NCBI GenBank assembly: GCA_001661245.1
Contig: KV454016.1
Location: 625,153 to 689,152, forward strand
Source: Pachysolen tannophilus NRRL Y-2460
Taxonomy: Eukaryota > Ascomycota > Pichiomycetes > Alaninales > Pachysolenaceae
Reading direction: 5' to 3'
Length of the DNA: 64,000 nucleotides
The number at the start of each line of letters is the position of its first letter. Position 1 is the stretch's first letter. The position numbers and the translations under genes were made by a program. Of the stretch, positions 9,346 to 19,801 are shown in pieces. The notes under the pieces are model-generated. The model had not been told where the DNA came from. It ran no database searches and saw nothing but the letters and a program-made list of their open reading frames with translations.

Positions 9346-12300
9346 TTATGGTTTGAAGTTCATTCCTTGGATTAAATCACCACCTAGTCTAAATATCTCT
9401 GTGATAACAGCTTCCTTATTAAATTCGACTTTATCTTCTTCATTACTTGGCTTCAAATTGAAGCCCAAGTTGACTTTAAATTTTTTAGTTCCTGTTGTGA
9501 TTCCAGGATAGAATAATCCTGAAATGATGTTTTCATCTCCTGAAGGATTTAAACCAGTGAATTTGCTTGATGAGAAAATGATACTGTCCTTGAAATATTT
9601 GTTCAATTCTTCTAGTAATTTTGAAAGTGGATCTGAAATGATTTCTTCAGGGAAAGATGTTAATTGAATTAAATTTTTAAAAGAATTTTGCGGTAAAATC
9701 CCTGAAGATGAATCTAATTTAAATGGGAGTTTCAAGTTAATAATGAAATCATAATCGTTTAATGCGGGCGTAAATAACAATTTTATAGTTTCGGAATTTA
9801 ATCCATTTTGTTTCAATATATTGATTGCAGCTCTCGATAAAGCAGTTAATCTCACCGATAAAGGCAAAGAATGTTCGTTAGACCATAATATTCCAGAATA
9901 GTCATCTTTAGAACCAATAAAAAATTGCAATTTCGAACCTGAAGGATCTTGTTGTCTTAATTTCTCAAAATTTGAATTTATTAACTGGTATGATTGAATT
10001 GTTAAACGATCTGATAATTTATTAGTCATTTGATCTTCATCTTCTTCTGGATCAATCTTTCCTTTGACCAAGTCCAAAATTAAAGCATCCTCTTTCCAGT
10101 TCCATCTACTTAAGAATTGTAAAATCCTCAAAAACCCAGATTCAACACTGGATGGTACAGAGTATGGTGCTGGATCCACAAATACCTTAATAGCAATTAA
10201 TTCAATTAATTCATCACTGAAGTGAACTAATAATAGTTGAGAGTCCAACCATTTTTTGAAAAGTCTGACAGATGCAGAATAAAATACATAATGATGTGAT
10301 AATGTTTGAAATGTTCTGTGATGCTTTATTGCTCCCATGTAGTTACGAACAAATTCTAAATAAACTTTCTTCAAAATTTGTTTCTGTCTTTCAGTGCTAT
10401 TTTCAATAGCCCTTAAGTATAATATTTCATCTCTTTCTGTTAATATTCTAATTTTGAAACCATAACCTTCCGGAGTCAAAATAGTCAACGATGTGGCAGA
10501 ATCATTGAATTGGATTTTATTAAAAGTTGTTAAATTTGATTTATAATTGGTTTCATTATTTAGCAATTCATTAATTTTTAGTAAAAACGCAGTTTTGGTT
10601 TTTTCTAAAGCTATCAATTCATCTGGCCATTTCGTAGAACTCTCAAATTGTAATATAACTTCGTTATAAAAATCTGGATTCGAATAGGCAAATGGAACAG
10701 GTTGTAATAATGATGTGTATCTCAAAGCTGGAGAAATTGGAGAAAACGATCTTATTTTCAAAGGTAATTCCAAATTCATTAAAAGTTTCGTCAATGACTC
10801 ATATGATGCATTCAATGATTGATACGAGTGTAATGATAGAATAGATTGTTTTGATGATGCTGGTAATAAAGGTTGAGGTAAAAATTTCTGGAGTTCGTTC
10901 ACTGATGTCTTGACATCTATATCTTTTTCGTTATTGCATAAATGCAACTTGAAAATGTATTTTATAATTTCGACTATAATTGGTTGTTCAAAAGAACTTT
11001 CCCAGAGACAGCAAAGTTGAATTACTCCATCTTTAAATTTTCTCAAAGAGGCCCTTTGACCCCAAAATGATTTGAATTTCAAACACAGTTCCTGATCATC
11101 ATTATTTGGACCCTTAGTTATTAATTTTTCACATTCAAGTGGATTTAAATATAAGCCAACAACTAAACTGTTTGTTTCTAAATTACTATTCGGCTTTCGC
11201 CTAGAAACAGAAAATATATTGTCATTTTTTTCTAAATTTACCGAAATTTGTTTTACTCTATCACCTAAAGCTTTTCTTAATACAACATAGACCTTGTTTT
11301 TAATATAGTTTTCAAATGTTAAAAATGAAATTTTTTCTAAAGGTCCAAAATTTTCGTTTTCCAAAAACTGATTAAGAGGACATTTAATCACCAAATCATA
11401 CTTGAATAAATCAGAAGAGATATTTTCCAAGAATATTGATTCAAATCTATCTCTAACGACATCATTCAATAATAATAACGATTCAGATGCATATTTTTTC
11501 AAAATTTCATAAGAAGATTTTGTCATCTTCCATAAAATATTTATCTTTGTATTTTTATCAAATATAGTTGGCACATTGAATCCATTTTTCTTATAAAAGG
11601 CACCATTTGTTTCTACAATCAATGAATTAAAAGACAAATAACCTTCTTCAGATAAATCTTGAGTTGCCAAATATTTAATGGTAGCCTTGAACAACTGGTA
11701 ACTAGAAAACCCATGAAGCAAAATCTTATTACCATTAACTCCACCACCTTGCAATAATGCACTCATCAAGATGGCAAATTCAAAATGTCCAAAACCACCA
11801 TCAGCAAAGCTCGAAGAGAAGCCTCTCTGTTGTAACCACAATTTTCCTAATATAGATGCATCTTTGAAAGCTTCTGTAGTTTTTTTCGTTGTGTATAAGT
11901 ATTTCAAATAATATTCATAAGATGTCGATGATAAAATAGATGAATTATATAGCGGTGTTGGAGGCAAATTTTTGGAATCATCAGAAGTTTGAACTCTGAT
12001 ACAATTTCTATCTGGTAATAATTTTTTGGTATCGAATATTCCAAACGGGAAACCTACAATTAATCTAATTGAACTTTTAGTCTTTGCAAAAATTAAATCA
12101 TCTTCATTTTGAGTATCAACGCTGACTATCTTGAGAGCTGGACATAACACATCGCCATTGACATATTCATAAGAGATTTTAATAGGTAAATGATTTTTCT
12201 TGGATAATGAGTGTAAATGTTCACATAAGTAACTCAAGTAAAATGATCTTTTATATAAACATCTATAATTCAAATAGTCTTTTTGTTGGAAAATGGATTT

Positions 12301-12870
12301 GGGCATTGTTAAAGCAATATCAACAGTTACACCTTTTGGAGTTGTAATTCCTGTTTTCAAACCAAAACTTCCAACTAAAGAAACTTCTTCTGGCTTTAAA
12401 TATGAAAATTGATAATTTAATTTAGTTGGTTTTGGATCTGGGAATGGAACCGAGACTTTTGAATTCTTCAAATAAGTTTCAACATGTTCTAATGATAAGT
12501 CTTTAATCTCAGGAATTTGTTGTATAACGTCATATAACCTATGTAAAACTTTTTCAATCAAACTAACGTGTGAATCTTTTAATTTTAACTCTTTAATCAA
12601 TTCATCTATTTGTAACTTGAAAATATTAGACTTGAATAATTCAGCAGTCTCTCTAGCGACCTGAACATCCTGGGCAGATAACTGCTGTTTTTGTCTCTTA
12701 GTATTAGGTGGAGCAGTATCATCAACTTCGTTTTCTTGTTCAAAAGATGAAGCCGATGATATATCTTCATTATTGTCCTTTTTCTCATCCTTTCTCGATT
12801 CCACCTCAAACGATTCAACACCGTTAATCTCTTGAGACAAAACCTCTCCACCCCTACTTCTTTTAACCAT
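9346..12870 (-). CDS. UTP22: Utp22, U3 snoRNP/90S pre-ribosome component (Nrap family)
   Basis: Utp22 belongs to the UTP-C module of the small-subunit processome and also binds Rrp7 and casein kinase 2/Ifh1 (CURI complex) in the nucleolus. The 1174-aa product is close to the S. cerevisiae length (about 1237). A charged N-terminal tail (1-70) is followed by the Nrap region: LFKSNIFKLQIDELIKEL, then a nucleotidyltransferase-like fold (GSFGLKTGITTPKGVTVDIALTMP) and repeated poly(A)-polymerase/OAS1-like modules to the end. ATG 12870 is chosen; a GTG two codons upstream is the only extension. A symmetrical A/T tract (12965-12983) contains AAAAATTTTT about 100 bp upstream and may act as an RRPE. 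Confidence 0.92.
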   Translation of the reverse strand: MVKRSRGGEVLSQEINGVESFEVESRKDEKKDNNEDISSASSFEQENEVDDTAPPNTKRQKQQLSAQDVQVARETAELFKSNIFKLQIDELIKELKLKDSHVSLIEKVLHRLYDVIQQIPEIKDLSLEHVETYLKNSKVSVPFPDPKPTKLNYQFSYLKPEEVSLVGSFGLKTGITTPKGVTVDIALTMPKSIFQQKDYLNYRCLYKRSFYLSYLCEHLHSLSKKNHLPIKISYEYVNGDVLCPALKIVSVDTQNEDDLIFAKTKSSIRLIVGFPFGIFDTKKLLPDRNCIRVQTSDDSKNLPPTPLYNSSILSSTSYEYYLKYLYTTKKTTEAFKDASILGKLWLQQRGFSSSFADGGFGHFEFAILMSALLQGGGVNGNKILLHGFSSYQLFKATIKYLATQDLSEEGYLSFNSLIVETNGAFYKKNGFNVPTIFDKNTKINILWKMTKSSYEILKKYASESLLLLNDVVRDRFESIFLENISSDLFKYDLVIKCPLNQFLENENFGPLEKISFLTFENYIKNKVYVVLRKALGDRVKQISVNLEKNDNIFSVSRRKPNSNLETNSLVVGLYLNPLECEKLITKGPNNDDQELCLKFKSFWGQRASLRKFKDGVIQLCCLWESSFEQPIIVEIIKYIFKLHLCNNEKDIDVKTSVNELQKFLPQPLLPASSKQSILSLHSYQSLNASYESLTKLLMNLELPLKIRSFSPISPALRYTSLLQPVPFAYSNPDFYNEVILQFESSTKWPDELIALEKTKTAFLLKINELLNNETNYKSNLTTFNKIQFNDSATSLTILTPEGYGFKIRILTERDEILYLRAIENSTERQKQILKKVYLEFVRNYMGAIKHHRTFQTLSHHYVFYSASVRLFKKWLDSQLLLVHFSDELIELIAIKVFVDPAPYSVPSSVESGFLRILQFLSRWNWKEDALILDLVKGKIDPEEDEDQMTNKLSDRLTIQSYQLINSNFEKLRQQDPSGSKLQFFIGSKDDYSGILWSNEHSLPLSVRLTALSRAAINILKQNGLNSETIKLLFTPALNDYDFIINLKLPFKLDSSSGILPQNSFKNLIQLTSFPEEIISDPLSKLLEELNKYFKDSIIFSSSKFTGLNPSGDENIISGLFYPGITTGTKKFKVNLGFNLKPSNEEDKVEFNKEAVITEIFRLGGDLIQGMNFKP

Positions 12871-13265
12871 ATTCACTTCTATGGAGACAAAAAGATTAGG
12901 CTCTAACTAATTAAAAAAGATCTATTGATTATTACTTACTACCATACATTCATTTTTACCTACTAAAAAAAAATTTTTTTTTTCCTCTTTTCACAAAGTG
13001 TGTAAATTTCAGAACACCGAAGAACATGGCAGAATGAAAGCATTTCATAGCAACAAGACGAGATCATCATTTAGGAGTTGCTAATGACTTATCAGATGGA
13101 GATGTTTTGATGAGTATCAGGCTTTGGGATCAAAAATCTTTTGGAGGTAAGAGCAAAAAGAAAAAAAATGGGTCAAGTGTAAGTAGAGAGTTCTTTCTAT
13201 TGAAAGGAAATATAAAATTCTATTCTATACTATACATATATCATTAAGGAAAGATTGAGCTCAAG
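12871..13265. other. Intergenic between UTP22 and TFC3
   Basis: UTP22 promoter plus TFC3 3' flank. It holds an A9T10 tract at 12965-12983. On the + strand a 69-codon frame without an ATG at its start (13038-13247) is open; see findings. Confidence 0.5.
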
Positions 13266-16200
13266 TTAACCAAGGACAGTATACCAATCTGAATGAACAG
13301 AATAACAGTCATGAGAGTTTTCAATGACACATTTCTTAGTTATTAACCATTGTAAAATTTCTTTTAATTCGGGAAAACTTAGAACTGCCTTGAGGGTGTT
13401 AAATAGTACCCATGATGAGATATTTGGTCTAAAGTAAATATTATGTATCATCGTTGCTATAATTTTTTTCCATAACTCAATGTTGATATTACCGTTCATA
13501 TCGATCCATATCTTTGAGCAAGGTTTACCCAAGGGTAAAGCGATTTCATTGAGAGGAAATTCTTCAACATGTTTGTTACCTTTTGCTATAATGAAGTCAC
13601 AGTCCAATTTTTCCTTATCGATATTACGAGAGACATAACTATCAAATAAATTTTCCATTGATTTGTCAATTCTAATTAATTTTATTTTATCACTGAAAAG
13701 TAAATGGAGTAATGGTGGGATTGTATAATCAGGAGTGACTTGTGATAAAATCATACCTTTTGAGTTTTCGGTAACTGAACATATAGCTCTGTGGAAACTT
13801 GAAGCTCCAATCAAAAAATTTTCATCAATTTTATTTTCAAGTAATTGATAAACTCTATCAGATAAGGTAAATTTAATATCCGAATCTTCTCCTAAATACA
13901 CAATTTCTTTTGCTTCTTCCAACTGTTTTAAGACTTGACGGCAATTGGAATCACCAAGTTGTTCCAAAATGGTTTTCGATTTCTTAGAATTGAATTCACT
14001 ACGTGGAGATGCAAACATCGCTTTCACTGCCACTTTTGTTTCTGTAATCGGATCATCCTTTTGAATTTCCAGTTTAAGCGGTAATGTAAAAGTTAAACTG
14101 GCTAAAATGTGTTCTCTTTCAATCATGGAACTTTCTTTGGAAAAATCAATTTCTTCAACAGGTTCAACTGTAAAAGAATATTGCGAATAATTGTCATCAA
14201 TATCGGCAAATAACGAAATAGAATCCTTATCTAAATAAAATGATTCACTATTTTTCCATAAATCAATCATATGTTCTAAATCAACATCTTGTAAATCTTC
14301 TAATGTAACTATACCTTTCTTAATCGAATTCGTTAAAAAAATTTCCCATGCACTGCTGACTTTTGCAATTGTCTTAGATCCAACAGATTTCCTAATTGTT
14401 GGCCATTTTTTTCTAAACTTTTCATGTTCTGAGCGTGGATAATTGAATAGTTTGGCTATCTTAATCCACTCGATTGAATTATATGGAGCTAATGACTTAC
14501 TTATGACAACTGCCTTTATAGCTAACATTATATCATCTGCTGTAAACTGAATTGTAGCCTTTCTTTGACGAGTTATTCCTACCTGAGACATTTCATTACT
14601 ATTTCTTTCTTTTTTCTTGAATTGTTTTCTTCTTTTACCTTTGGTTGTAGATAAATAAGATAAAAGCGGATCGATATGTTCCCCTTCTTCGGCCTTGTTC
14701 AATTTCAAAGTTTTATTTTCAGTCTCTTGAACCAGATCTTGAACTGGCAGTTTGTTAAATTTGTTTGGTTTGCCAATGGATTTTGCTTGCCTTTTAACTT
14801 GGTGACTCGAAGCAGTTGGAGCTACTAAACTTTCAGCTTTATCATTCTTTGTAGTGAGCTCTTGTAATTTTTTTGAAGGAGAAATTTTTGATAATCTTGC
14901 TCGTTTCGGTGGGTTTTTATCAAAGGCTCTTGGAATCGGAGTCATTAAAAATTCAAGATCTGGCTGAATCAAAGTAGGATTCTCTAATACTGCTCGCGAT
15001 GTTTTATATTCTCTAATATTTAATTTGTCTATGAAAGATTTAATTTCTTCATCACTTGGCGTATTATTAGTCGATATAAACAACGTTTTATTAGTCGTGA
15101 CTTCTCCCGTACGATTTGAAACTAACTTTGTTGATAATGTCTCAATTTCTCCTTTTTGAACCAAAACCATTGAATCTCTTTTCAAAGTCTTTTTATCAGT
15201 GGAATACAGATTATTAATTCTATTATCCAATTCTCTGCGAAATCCTTGATCAGCAACAACAATACCTCCATTTTCTTCCAACATTTTAAGAATTTCATTT
15301 TGCCTTTGAATTGACTTTAAGTTTCCACGGTATCCATCAAAACTCATAGAAAATTCCTTGGAATTGCTTAATAAGTCTCTTGGATTAGTTACTGATGGAT
15401 TTTTCAGAAAATGAGATTCAGATATTCTAGGGTTTGTAGAGAAAATTCCTTTCAATCTAAGGGCAGTTGGCTTTGGAGTAGGTGCTAAAGATGAAGTAGC
15501 TGTCAAATCAGTTTCCGAATTATTCAATTCAGGATTATCATTTTGTAAAGTAGCATCAATGGATGCAGGATTATAGTTTTCTTCATTAGCAGTTGGTGAC
15601 GAAGAATCTTCAGATGGAGCTTGTTTCTTTTTCTTTTGGGAAGGTTCTTCTTCTGCAATAGGTGCTTCAGCAACATTTGACTTTCTTGGTCTCCCACGCT
15701 TTTTAACAGATTTGTTATCATCAGAAATCAGACCTGAATCACCTTTTCCTATTTGCTCATCAATACTACCTACAGTTTCATTGGTATTATCAATCACCAC
15801 CAGAAAATTCGAGGTTTTTGCATCATTTCGTTTCAATAAATGTTGAGTTTCTTTCTTCAAAACTGGATCTTTAATTCCTCCCCAATAGACTCTCTCTATA
15901 CCATCTCCACATTTGACAATATCAATTGTATTTCCAATGGGTTTATAATTCTGTAAGCTTAATTCCACAAGTGAGCAATCATCGGAAAAATCTTGTTTAG
16001 AAAATTCTCCCAATAAAGATGAATTTAAATAGTATCTAAAGAATTTCGACTTCCCATCGGAATCAGTAACTCTAAAGATTGGATTAGCTGAATTTTCATT
16101 TCCCAGATCGGAAAAAGGTAAGGAAGAAAAGTATCTAGAAAACCATTTATTATTACTTCCTGTTAAGTTTTTAGTTAATTCCATTGATGTAATACCTTTA

Positions 16201-17207
16201 TTTCCGCTTTTAGCCACTGCTTGCATGATTTGACTGTCTAAAGTAAACAATTGATTCATTGACGGAACAGGATCTTGTTTGTCATTGGAAAATTTTTCTT
16301 CAGAATCCTCATCTTCATCTTCGTCCTCATCATCAACAGCATCTTGTTGTTCATCTGAAGAAATTTCTTCACCATCATTTTGAAGATTATCTTGAGCATC
16401 ATAATCTTTTACATACATTAAAGCTCTTGCTTTTACTTGAGAATTTTCTGAAGGCATAACGTAGACAATTTTAAGAAATCCATTTTCCACTAAACTAACT
16501 ATTAATTTTCTAAATCTTTTCAAGTCTTGCTTAGAAGTAAATCCCAACTGTCTTCCTAAATCATACTGAACTCTCAATTTGTTTTTAGAATCTTTAACTG
16601 CTTCCACTATGGATTTCAATATTGCAGGGCGATTAACTATTTGTGCTTCCCGATTTTCTTCAAACCATTTTTCATCGAAAAACCTTTTATGAACAAGTAA
16701 ATTAGTAGTTACACCAGGACGTATTATTGGTATTTTCACTATTAAATCTTGAGAAATTAAAGTATCTAAACGTGAAGTAAAACTTCTCGGATCCTGCCCT
16801 GAAGCCTTTGCTAATTCACTTCCAGTTATACCTTCATTTTTCTTTTTAATGATTATAGATAAAAGATCAAAAGGATTAGAACCTATTGGGTTCCCAGTCT
16901 TGGGCATATTTGTAAGAAATAACCATCTTTTTTCTTCACTTATTTTAATAATTATATCTTGTTTCTGATTTAATATATAATTAAAATCTGTTTCCCTAGC
17001 AAGCAATCTATTCGATTCAAAAACATTTATCTCTCGATTCTTCATCAAATATGTCCAAATAATCATCTTGAAAACATTATTTAACGATATTATTCTATTA
17101 GATACAATTTCCCATACATTATCTAATTTCGCCCCATCAGGAAAGTTAATGATTAATTCCTCAATTATATAATCAACAAGTTCATCAGGAGATGGAACTG
17201 CCGACAT
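13266..17207 (-). CDS. TFC3: TFIIIC largest subunit tau138 (B-block binding)
   Basis: Tfc3 binds the B box of tRNA genes as part of TFIIIC and so directs RNA polymerase III. The 1313-aa length is near that of the yeast family (about 1160). The N-terminal part (to about 230) shows winged-helix modules, including the B-block-binding segment SNPFDLLSIIIKKKNEGITGSELAKASGQDPRSF. An acidic linker (about 280-310) and further winged-helix segments follow. An AT-hook-like KKRGRPRKSN at about residue 503 sits in a basic, Pro/Ser-rich linker. The C-terminal half carries a homeodomain-like block (YNSIEWIKIAKLFNYPRSEHEKFRKKWPTI). The start ATG at 17207 is clear. It is transcribed in the same direction as UTP22, which lies 395 bp downstream. 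Confidence 0.9.
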   Translation of the reverse strand: MSAVPSPDELVDYIIEELIINFPDGAKLDNVWEIVSNRIISLNNVFKMIIWTYLMKNREINVFESNRLLARETDFNYILNQKQDIIIKISEEKRWLFLTNMPKTGNPIGSNPFDLLSIIIKKKNEGITGSELAKASGQDPRSFTSRLDTLISQDLIVKIPIIRPGVTTNLLVHKRFFDEKWFEENREAQIVNRPAILKSIVEAVKDSKNKLRVQYDLGRQLGFTSKQDLKRFRKLIVSLVENGFLKIVYVMPSENSQVKARALMYVKDYDAQDNLQNDGEEISSDEQQDAVDDEDEDEDEDSEEKFSNDKQDPVPSMNQLFTLDSQIMQAVAKSGNKGITSMELTKNLTGSNNKWFSRYFSSLPFSDLGNENSANPIFRVTDSDGKSKFFRYYLNSSLLGEFSKQDFSDDCSLVELSLQNYKPIGNTIDIVKCGDGIERVYWGGIKDPVLKKETQHLLKRNDAKTSNFLVVIDNTNETVGSIDEQIGKGDSGLISDDNKSVKKRGRPRKSNVAEAPIAEEEPSQKKKKQAPSEDSSSPTANEENYNPASIDATLQNDNPELNNSETDLTATSSLAPTPKPTALRLKGIFSTNPRISESHFLKNPSVTNPRDLLSNSKEFSMSFDGYRGNLKSIQRQNEILKMLEENGGIVVADQGFRRELDNRINNLYSTDKKTLKRDSMVLVQKGEIETLSTKLVSNRTGEVTTNKTLFISTNNTPSDEEIKSFIDKLNIREYKTSRAVLENPTLIQPDLEFLMTPIPRAFDKNPPKRARLSKISPSKKLQELTTKNDKAESLVAPTASSHQVKRQAKSIGKPNKFNKLPVQDLVQETENKTLKLNKAEEGEHIDPLLSYLSTTKGKRRKQFKKKERNSNEMSQVGITRQRKATIQFTADDIMLAIKAVVISKSLAPYNSIEWIKIAKLFNYPRSEHEKFRKKWPTIRKSVGSKTIAKVSSAWEIFLTNSIKKGIVTLEDLQDVDLEHMIDLWKNSESFYLDKDSISLFADIDDNYSQYSFTVEPVEEIDFSKESSMIEREHILASLTFTLPLKLEIQKDDPITETKVAVKAMFASPRSEFNSKKSKTILEQLGDSNCRQVLKQLEEAKEIVYLGEDSDIKFTLSDRVYQLLENKIDENFLIGASSFHRAICSVTENSKGMILSQVTPDYTIPPLLHLLFSDKIKLIRIDKSMENLFDSYVSRNIDKEKLDCDFIIAKGNKHVEEFPLNEIALPLGKPCSKIWIDMNGNINIELWKKIIATMIHNIYFRPNISSWVLFNTLKAVLSFPELKEILQWLITKKCVIENSHDCYSVHSDWYTVLG

Positions 17208-17536
17208 CTTTCTGGAAAAAGTTATTTATAATTAATTGTTTCCACTTAAATATGATATAGAATTCAAACTATATTGTATTCCATATTTCTCTTAAAACTC
17301 AATAATTTGTTAAATAAAATAACGATAAACAACTTTCTATTTCCTAATTTGGAAGACAGCTTTACTACTATTAAATATCAAATAAATCGACAACAACGAT
17401 AAAGAGAATGATGATGATGATGATGATGATGAGGATACTGATGAATATTTTTATTTAAAGATTCTTACAGGGGAGAGATTTGAAATGACATATTTGTGTT
17501 TTTCCGGTACTATATACAAATTATCTATATATCTTA
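17208..17536. other. Intergenic: TFC3 promoter, MRPL9 3' flank
   Basis: A (GAT)n microsatellite lies at about 17408-17433. No gene or RNA is seen. Confidence 0.55.
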
Positions 17537-18388
17537 TTAGGTGTAAAATTTGATTGCATCTTGTATCTTAACATAGGAGCCTTTTGGACCTGCTACTGGA
17601 CCTTTTACCAATATATATCCCTTTTCATCATTGATATCGACAATTTCGACATTTTGTATTGTTACATTATCACCACCTAATCTACCAGCCATCTTTTTTC
17701 CTGGTAAAACTCTTCCAGGAGTTTGATTTTGTCCCGTAGAACCAGCAGATCTATGAGCCAAGGAAACACCGTGACTTGCTTTTAAACCATGGAAATGCCA
17801 TCTTTTCATAACACCAGCAAAACCTTTACCCTTTGATACAGACTTCAAGTCCACAAACTTCCCAACTTCAAATAAAGAAGGTTTTAACACGGTACCTACT
17901 GGTAATAAATTTGATTCATCTTTAATTTGAAATTCAACAATTTTTTCCTTTGGAGAAACTTCGGCTTTACTAAAATGGCCCAACATTTGTTTTGTCTGGT
18001 TTTTCAATTTATAACCATATCCAACTTGTTGTGCCACGTAACCGTCATTATCTAATGTTTTATTATGAATAACTTCTACTTGATCAATTTCTAAAACTGT
18101 ACAACCAATTTTATCTCCATTTTCACGGAAAAAAGGAACCATACCTTTCTTGACTCCAATTAATCCACATCTTGCTAGTAATCTCTTTCTATGCCTTGCT
18201 GCTTCTGGTGATTTATCAAAAGTAGGTGTTTCTGTATAGACATAAGGAATAGCACCTGGTGAAGTTAAAGAAGCTTTTGTTCTCAACTGTTGTTGTTGCT
18301 TCAACGGCAGTTGCAACTGCAGTTGAAACCGCAACAAACCTTGCTGCGAGAATCTCAATCTCAATAAAGACTTCAGAATATTACTCAT
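17537..18388 (-). CDS. MRPL9: Mitochondrial large-subunit ribosomal protein uL3m
   Basis: This is mitochondrial ribosomal protein L3 (uL3m, yeast Mrpl9), a core protein near the peptidyl-transferase centre of the 54S subunit. The 283-aa product begins with a basic, Gln/Leu-rich presequence (about residues 1-45, no acidic residues). The uL3 body follows with its signature VSKGKGFAGVMKRWHFHG...ASHGVSLAHRSAGSTGQ and TPGRVLPGKKMAGRLGG. The ATG at 18388 is chosen; the longer frame upstream has only a TTG and no targeting character. The next gene on the same strand is MRPL6 (uL6m), 331 bp upstream. Confidence 0.95.
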   Translation of the reverse strand: MSNILKSLLRLRFSQQGLLRFQLQLQLPLKQQQQLRTKASLTSPGAIPYVYTETPTFDKSPEAARHRKRLLARCGLIGVKKGMVPFFRENGDKIGCTVLEIDQVEVIHNKTLDNDGYVAQQVGYGYKLKNQTKQMLGHFSKAEVSPKEKIVEFQIKDESNLLPVGTVLKPSLFEVGKFVDLKSVSKGKGFAGVMKRWHFHGLKASHGVSLAHRSAGSTGQNQTPGRVLPGKKMAGRLGGDNVTIQNVEIVDINDEKGYILVKGPVAGPKGSYVKIQDAIKFYT

Positions 18389-18719
18389 TCTATTTAGCTT
18401 TAGCTTCAAAGATATATTAACACAATAAATAAAATATAACAAATCTTGTATACTATCTTTCAATTTCGCTTCTCGTTGAATTTAATAAAAATTTTTCAAA
18501 AACTATTGACTCTTAAATGATACACGACCATATTTTTCTTTGCAATTTTTCATTTAATACTACGAATCAATGAAATAAATGAAATAAATTAATAACTACA
18601 AAGATCAGTTTCTATATCTTAGATCAAGTATTTGAAACTGTTATGACATTGAAAAAATTAATAAGCTAAAATAAAATAAAAAAATAAATAAAAAAAAAAA
18701 TTATGCGCTATGTACAAGT
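18389..18719. other. Intergenic between MRPL9 and MRPL6
   Basis: AT-rich MRPL9 promoter and MRPL6 3' flank. No further gene or distinctive repeat is seen. Confidence 0.5.
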
Positions 18720-19403
18720 TTATTTTATTTTTTTATCTTTCAATGTAATAGTTTCATCATCAATATATATTCCTTTACCTTTATAAGGTTCTGGTGGGTG
18801 GAATTTCCTCAAGTTTGCAGCATAAAGCTTCACCTGTTGCTTATCGATTCCTTCAATTATTATTCTTGTTGTAGAAGGAGCTGATACAATTAATTTTTCA
18901 GGAACTGGGAGTCCTTGTAATACACATTTACCAACTTTCATCATTACATAATTTTTCCCATCATCTTTTTTTTCAATTTGAGCTCTGTACCCTGTACCAA
19001 CAAATCGTAACATAGTAAGATGGCCTTCACTTACACCTACAATATTATTTTGTAAAATTGATCTTACAGTTCCCCACATGGATTTTTGAATCTTATCATC
19101 TAAATCAGGTACTGATACATTCAATTTACCTTCTAAATTTTCAATTTTTACAAAATCAGGAATAATTAAATCCAAAGCACCTTTTGGTCCCTTTATCGTT
19201 GCAACTTGCGACAACTTAATTGTTGATCTTCCCTTTTTAATAATCTTAGGTATTAAAATTTTATTTAATTCAAAACTAGTTTCCGCTGTCATATAAATTG
19301 GAGCCGAACCTATATGTGACTGAACATATCTACTAGTAGAGAAAAACATCCGGCTACTAGTGAACATCGCTCTCCTCGAGCAACCAACTTGACCAAACAA
19401 CAT
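18720..19403 (-). CDS. MRPL6: Mitochondrial large-subunit ribosomal protein uL6m
   Basis: The 227-aa product is the mitochondrial uL6 homologue (yeast Mrpl6), part of the 54S subunit near the GTPase-associated region. It has a short Arg/Ser-rich presequence (MLFGQVGCSRRAMFTSSRMFFSTSRYV). The two L6 alpha/beta repeats follow. The second ends in the L6 signature LRKFHPPEPYKGKGIYIDDETITLKDKK at the C terminus. The length fits the family (about 214). It shares a divergent promoter with the Dss1-like gene. Confidence 0.94.
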   Translation of the reverse strand: MLFGQVGCSRRAMFTSSRMFFSTSRYVQSHIGSAPIYMTAETSFELNKILIPKIIKKGRSTIKLSQVATIKGPKGALDLIIPDFVKIENLEGKLNVSVPDLDDKIQKSMWGTVRSILQNNIVGVSEGHLTMLRFVGTGYRAQIEKKDDGKNYVMMKVGKCVLQGLPVPEKLIVSAPSTTRIIIEGIDKQQVKLYAANLRKFHPPEPYKGKGIYIDDETITLKDKKIK

Positions 19404-19429
19404 TTTTTAACCTAACTCTCGAAGACCTA

Positions 19430-19438
<9 letters not shown>

Positions 19439-19472
<34 letters not shown>
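19439..19472. repeat. (TA)17 microsatellite
   Basis: Uninterrupted TA dinucleotide run just upstream of MRPL6. Confidence 0.95.
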
Positions 19473-19475
<3 letters not shown>

Positions 19476-19595
19476 AGAGTTCATTCATTTTCGTATTGTC
19501 CGTCAATCTTTTGTTGATGGAACGGAACAAACAAAAAAAAAAAAAAAAAAATTTTGTTTATTTGCCCGCTACAAAAACAAAACCAGAAAAAATCA

Positions 19596-19638
19596 AATTT
19601 GGCAGATTTTTATTTTTTATTTTTGAATCTGCCAAATT
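19596..19638. repeat. Inverted repeat, 13-bp perfect arms
   Basis: AATTTGGCAGATT (19596-19608) and its exact reverse complement (19626-19638) are separated by 17 bases. It lies in a divergent promoter, so it may be a binding site for a dimeric regulator or a hairpin in a 5' leader. Confidence 0.85.
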
Positions 19639-19801
19639 GTCAGTTGTTGTTTGCCCGTGTTGTTATGTGAATGGACCAGACCACAGGATGACCCCTTATT
19701 GATCTCTATGACCCGATAACAATTTAACCGCCGATAAGATGAAAATGAAAACAAAAGATATATATATATATAGTTTATATTGAATTTGTTTAATCACGAG
19801 G

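Larger units (their letters stand above)
19404..19801. other. Divergent promoter MRPL6 / Dss1-like gene
   Basis: This region holds a (TA)17 run, a poly(A) tract near 19533-19550 and a perfect 13-bp inverted repeat (separate entries). The octamer TTTGCCCG occurs twice (about 19561 and 19651), flanking the inverted repeat. Confidence 0.6.

Noticed and set aside
17383-17553. Acidic open frame on + through the GAT repeat between TFC3 and MRPL9
   Set aside because: The acidic run is a microsatellite, and the frame runs into the MRPL9 3' end on the other strand.
17537-18463. Longer N terminus for MRPL9
   Set aside because: Would start at TTG and place a non-targeting hydrophobic segment before a normal presequence.
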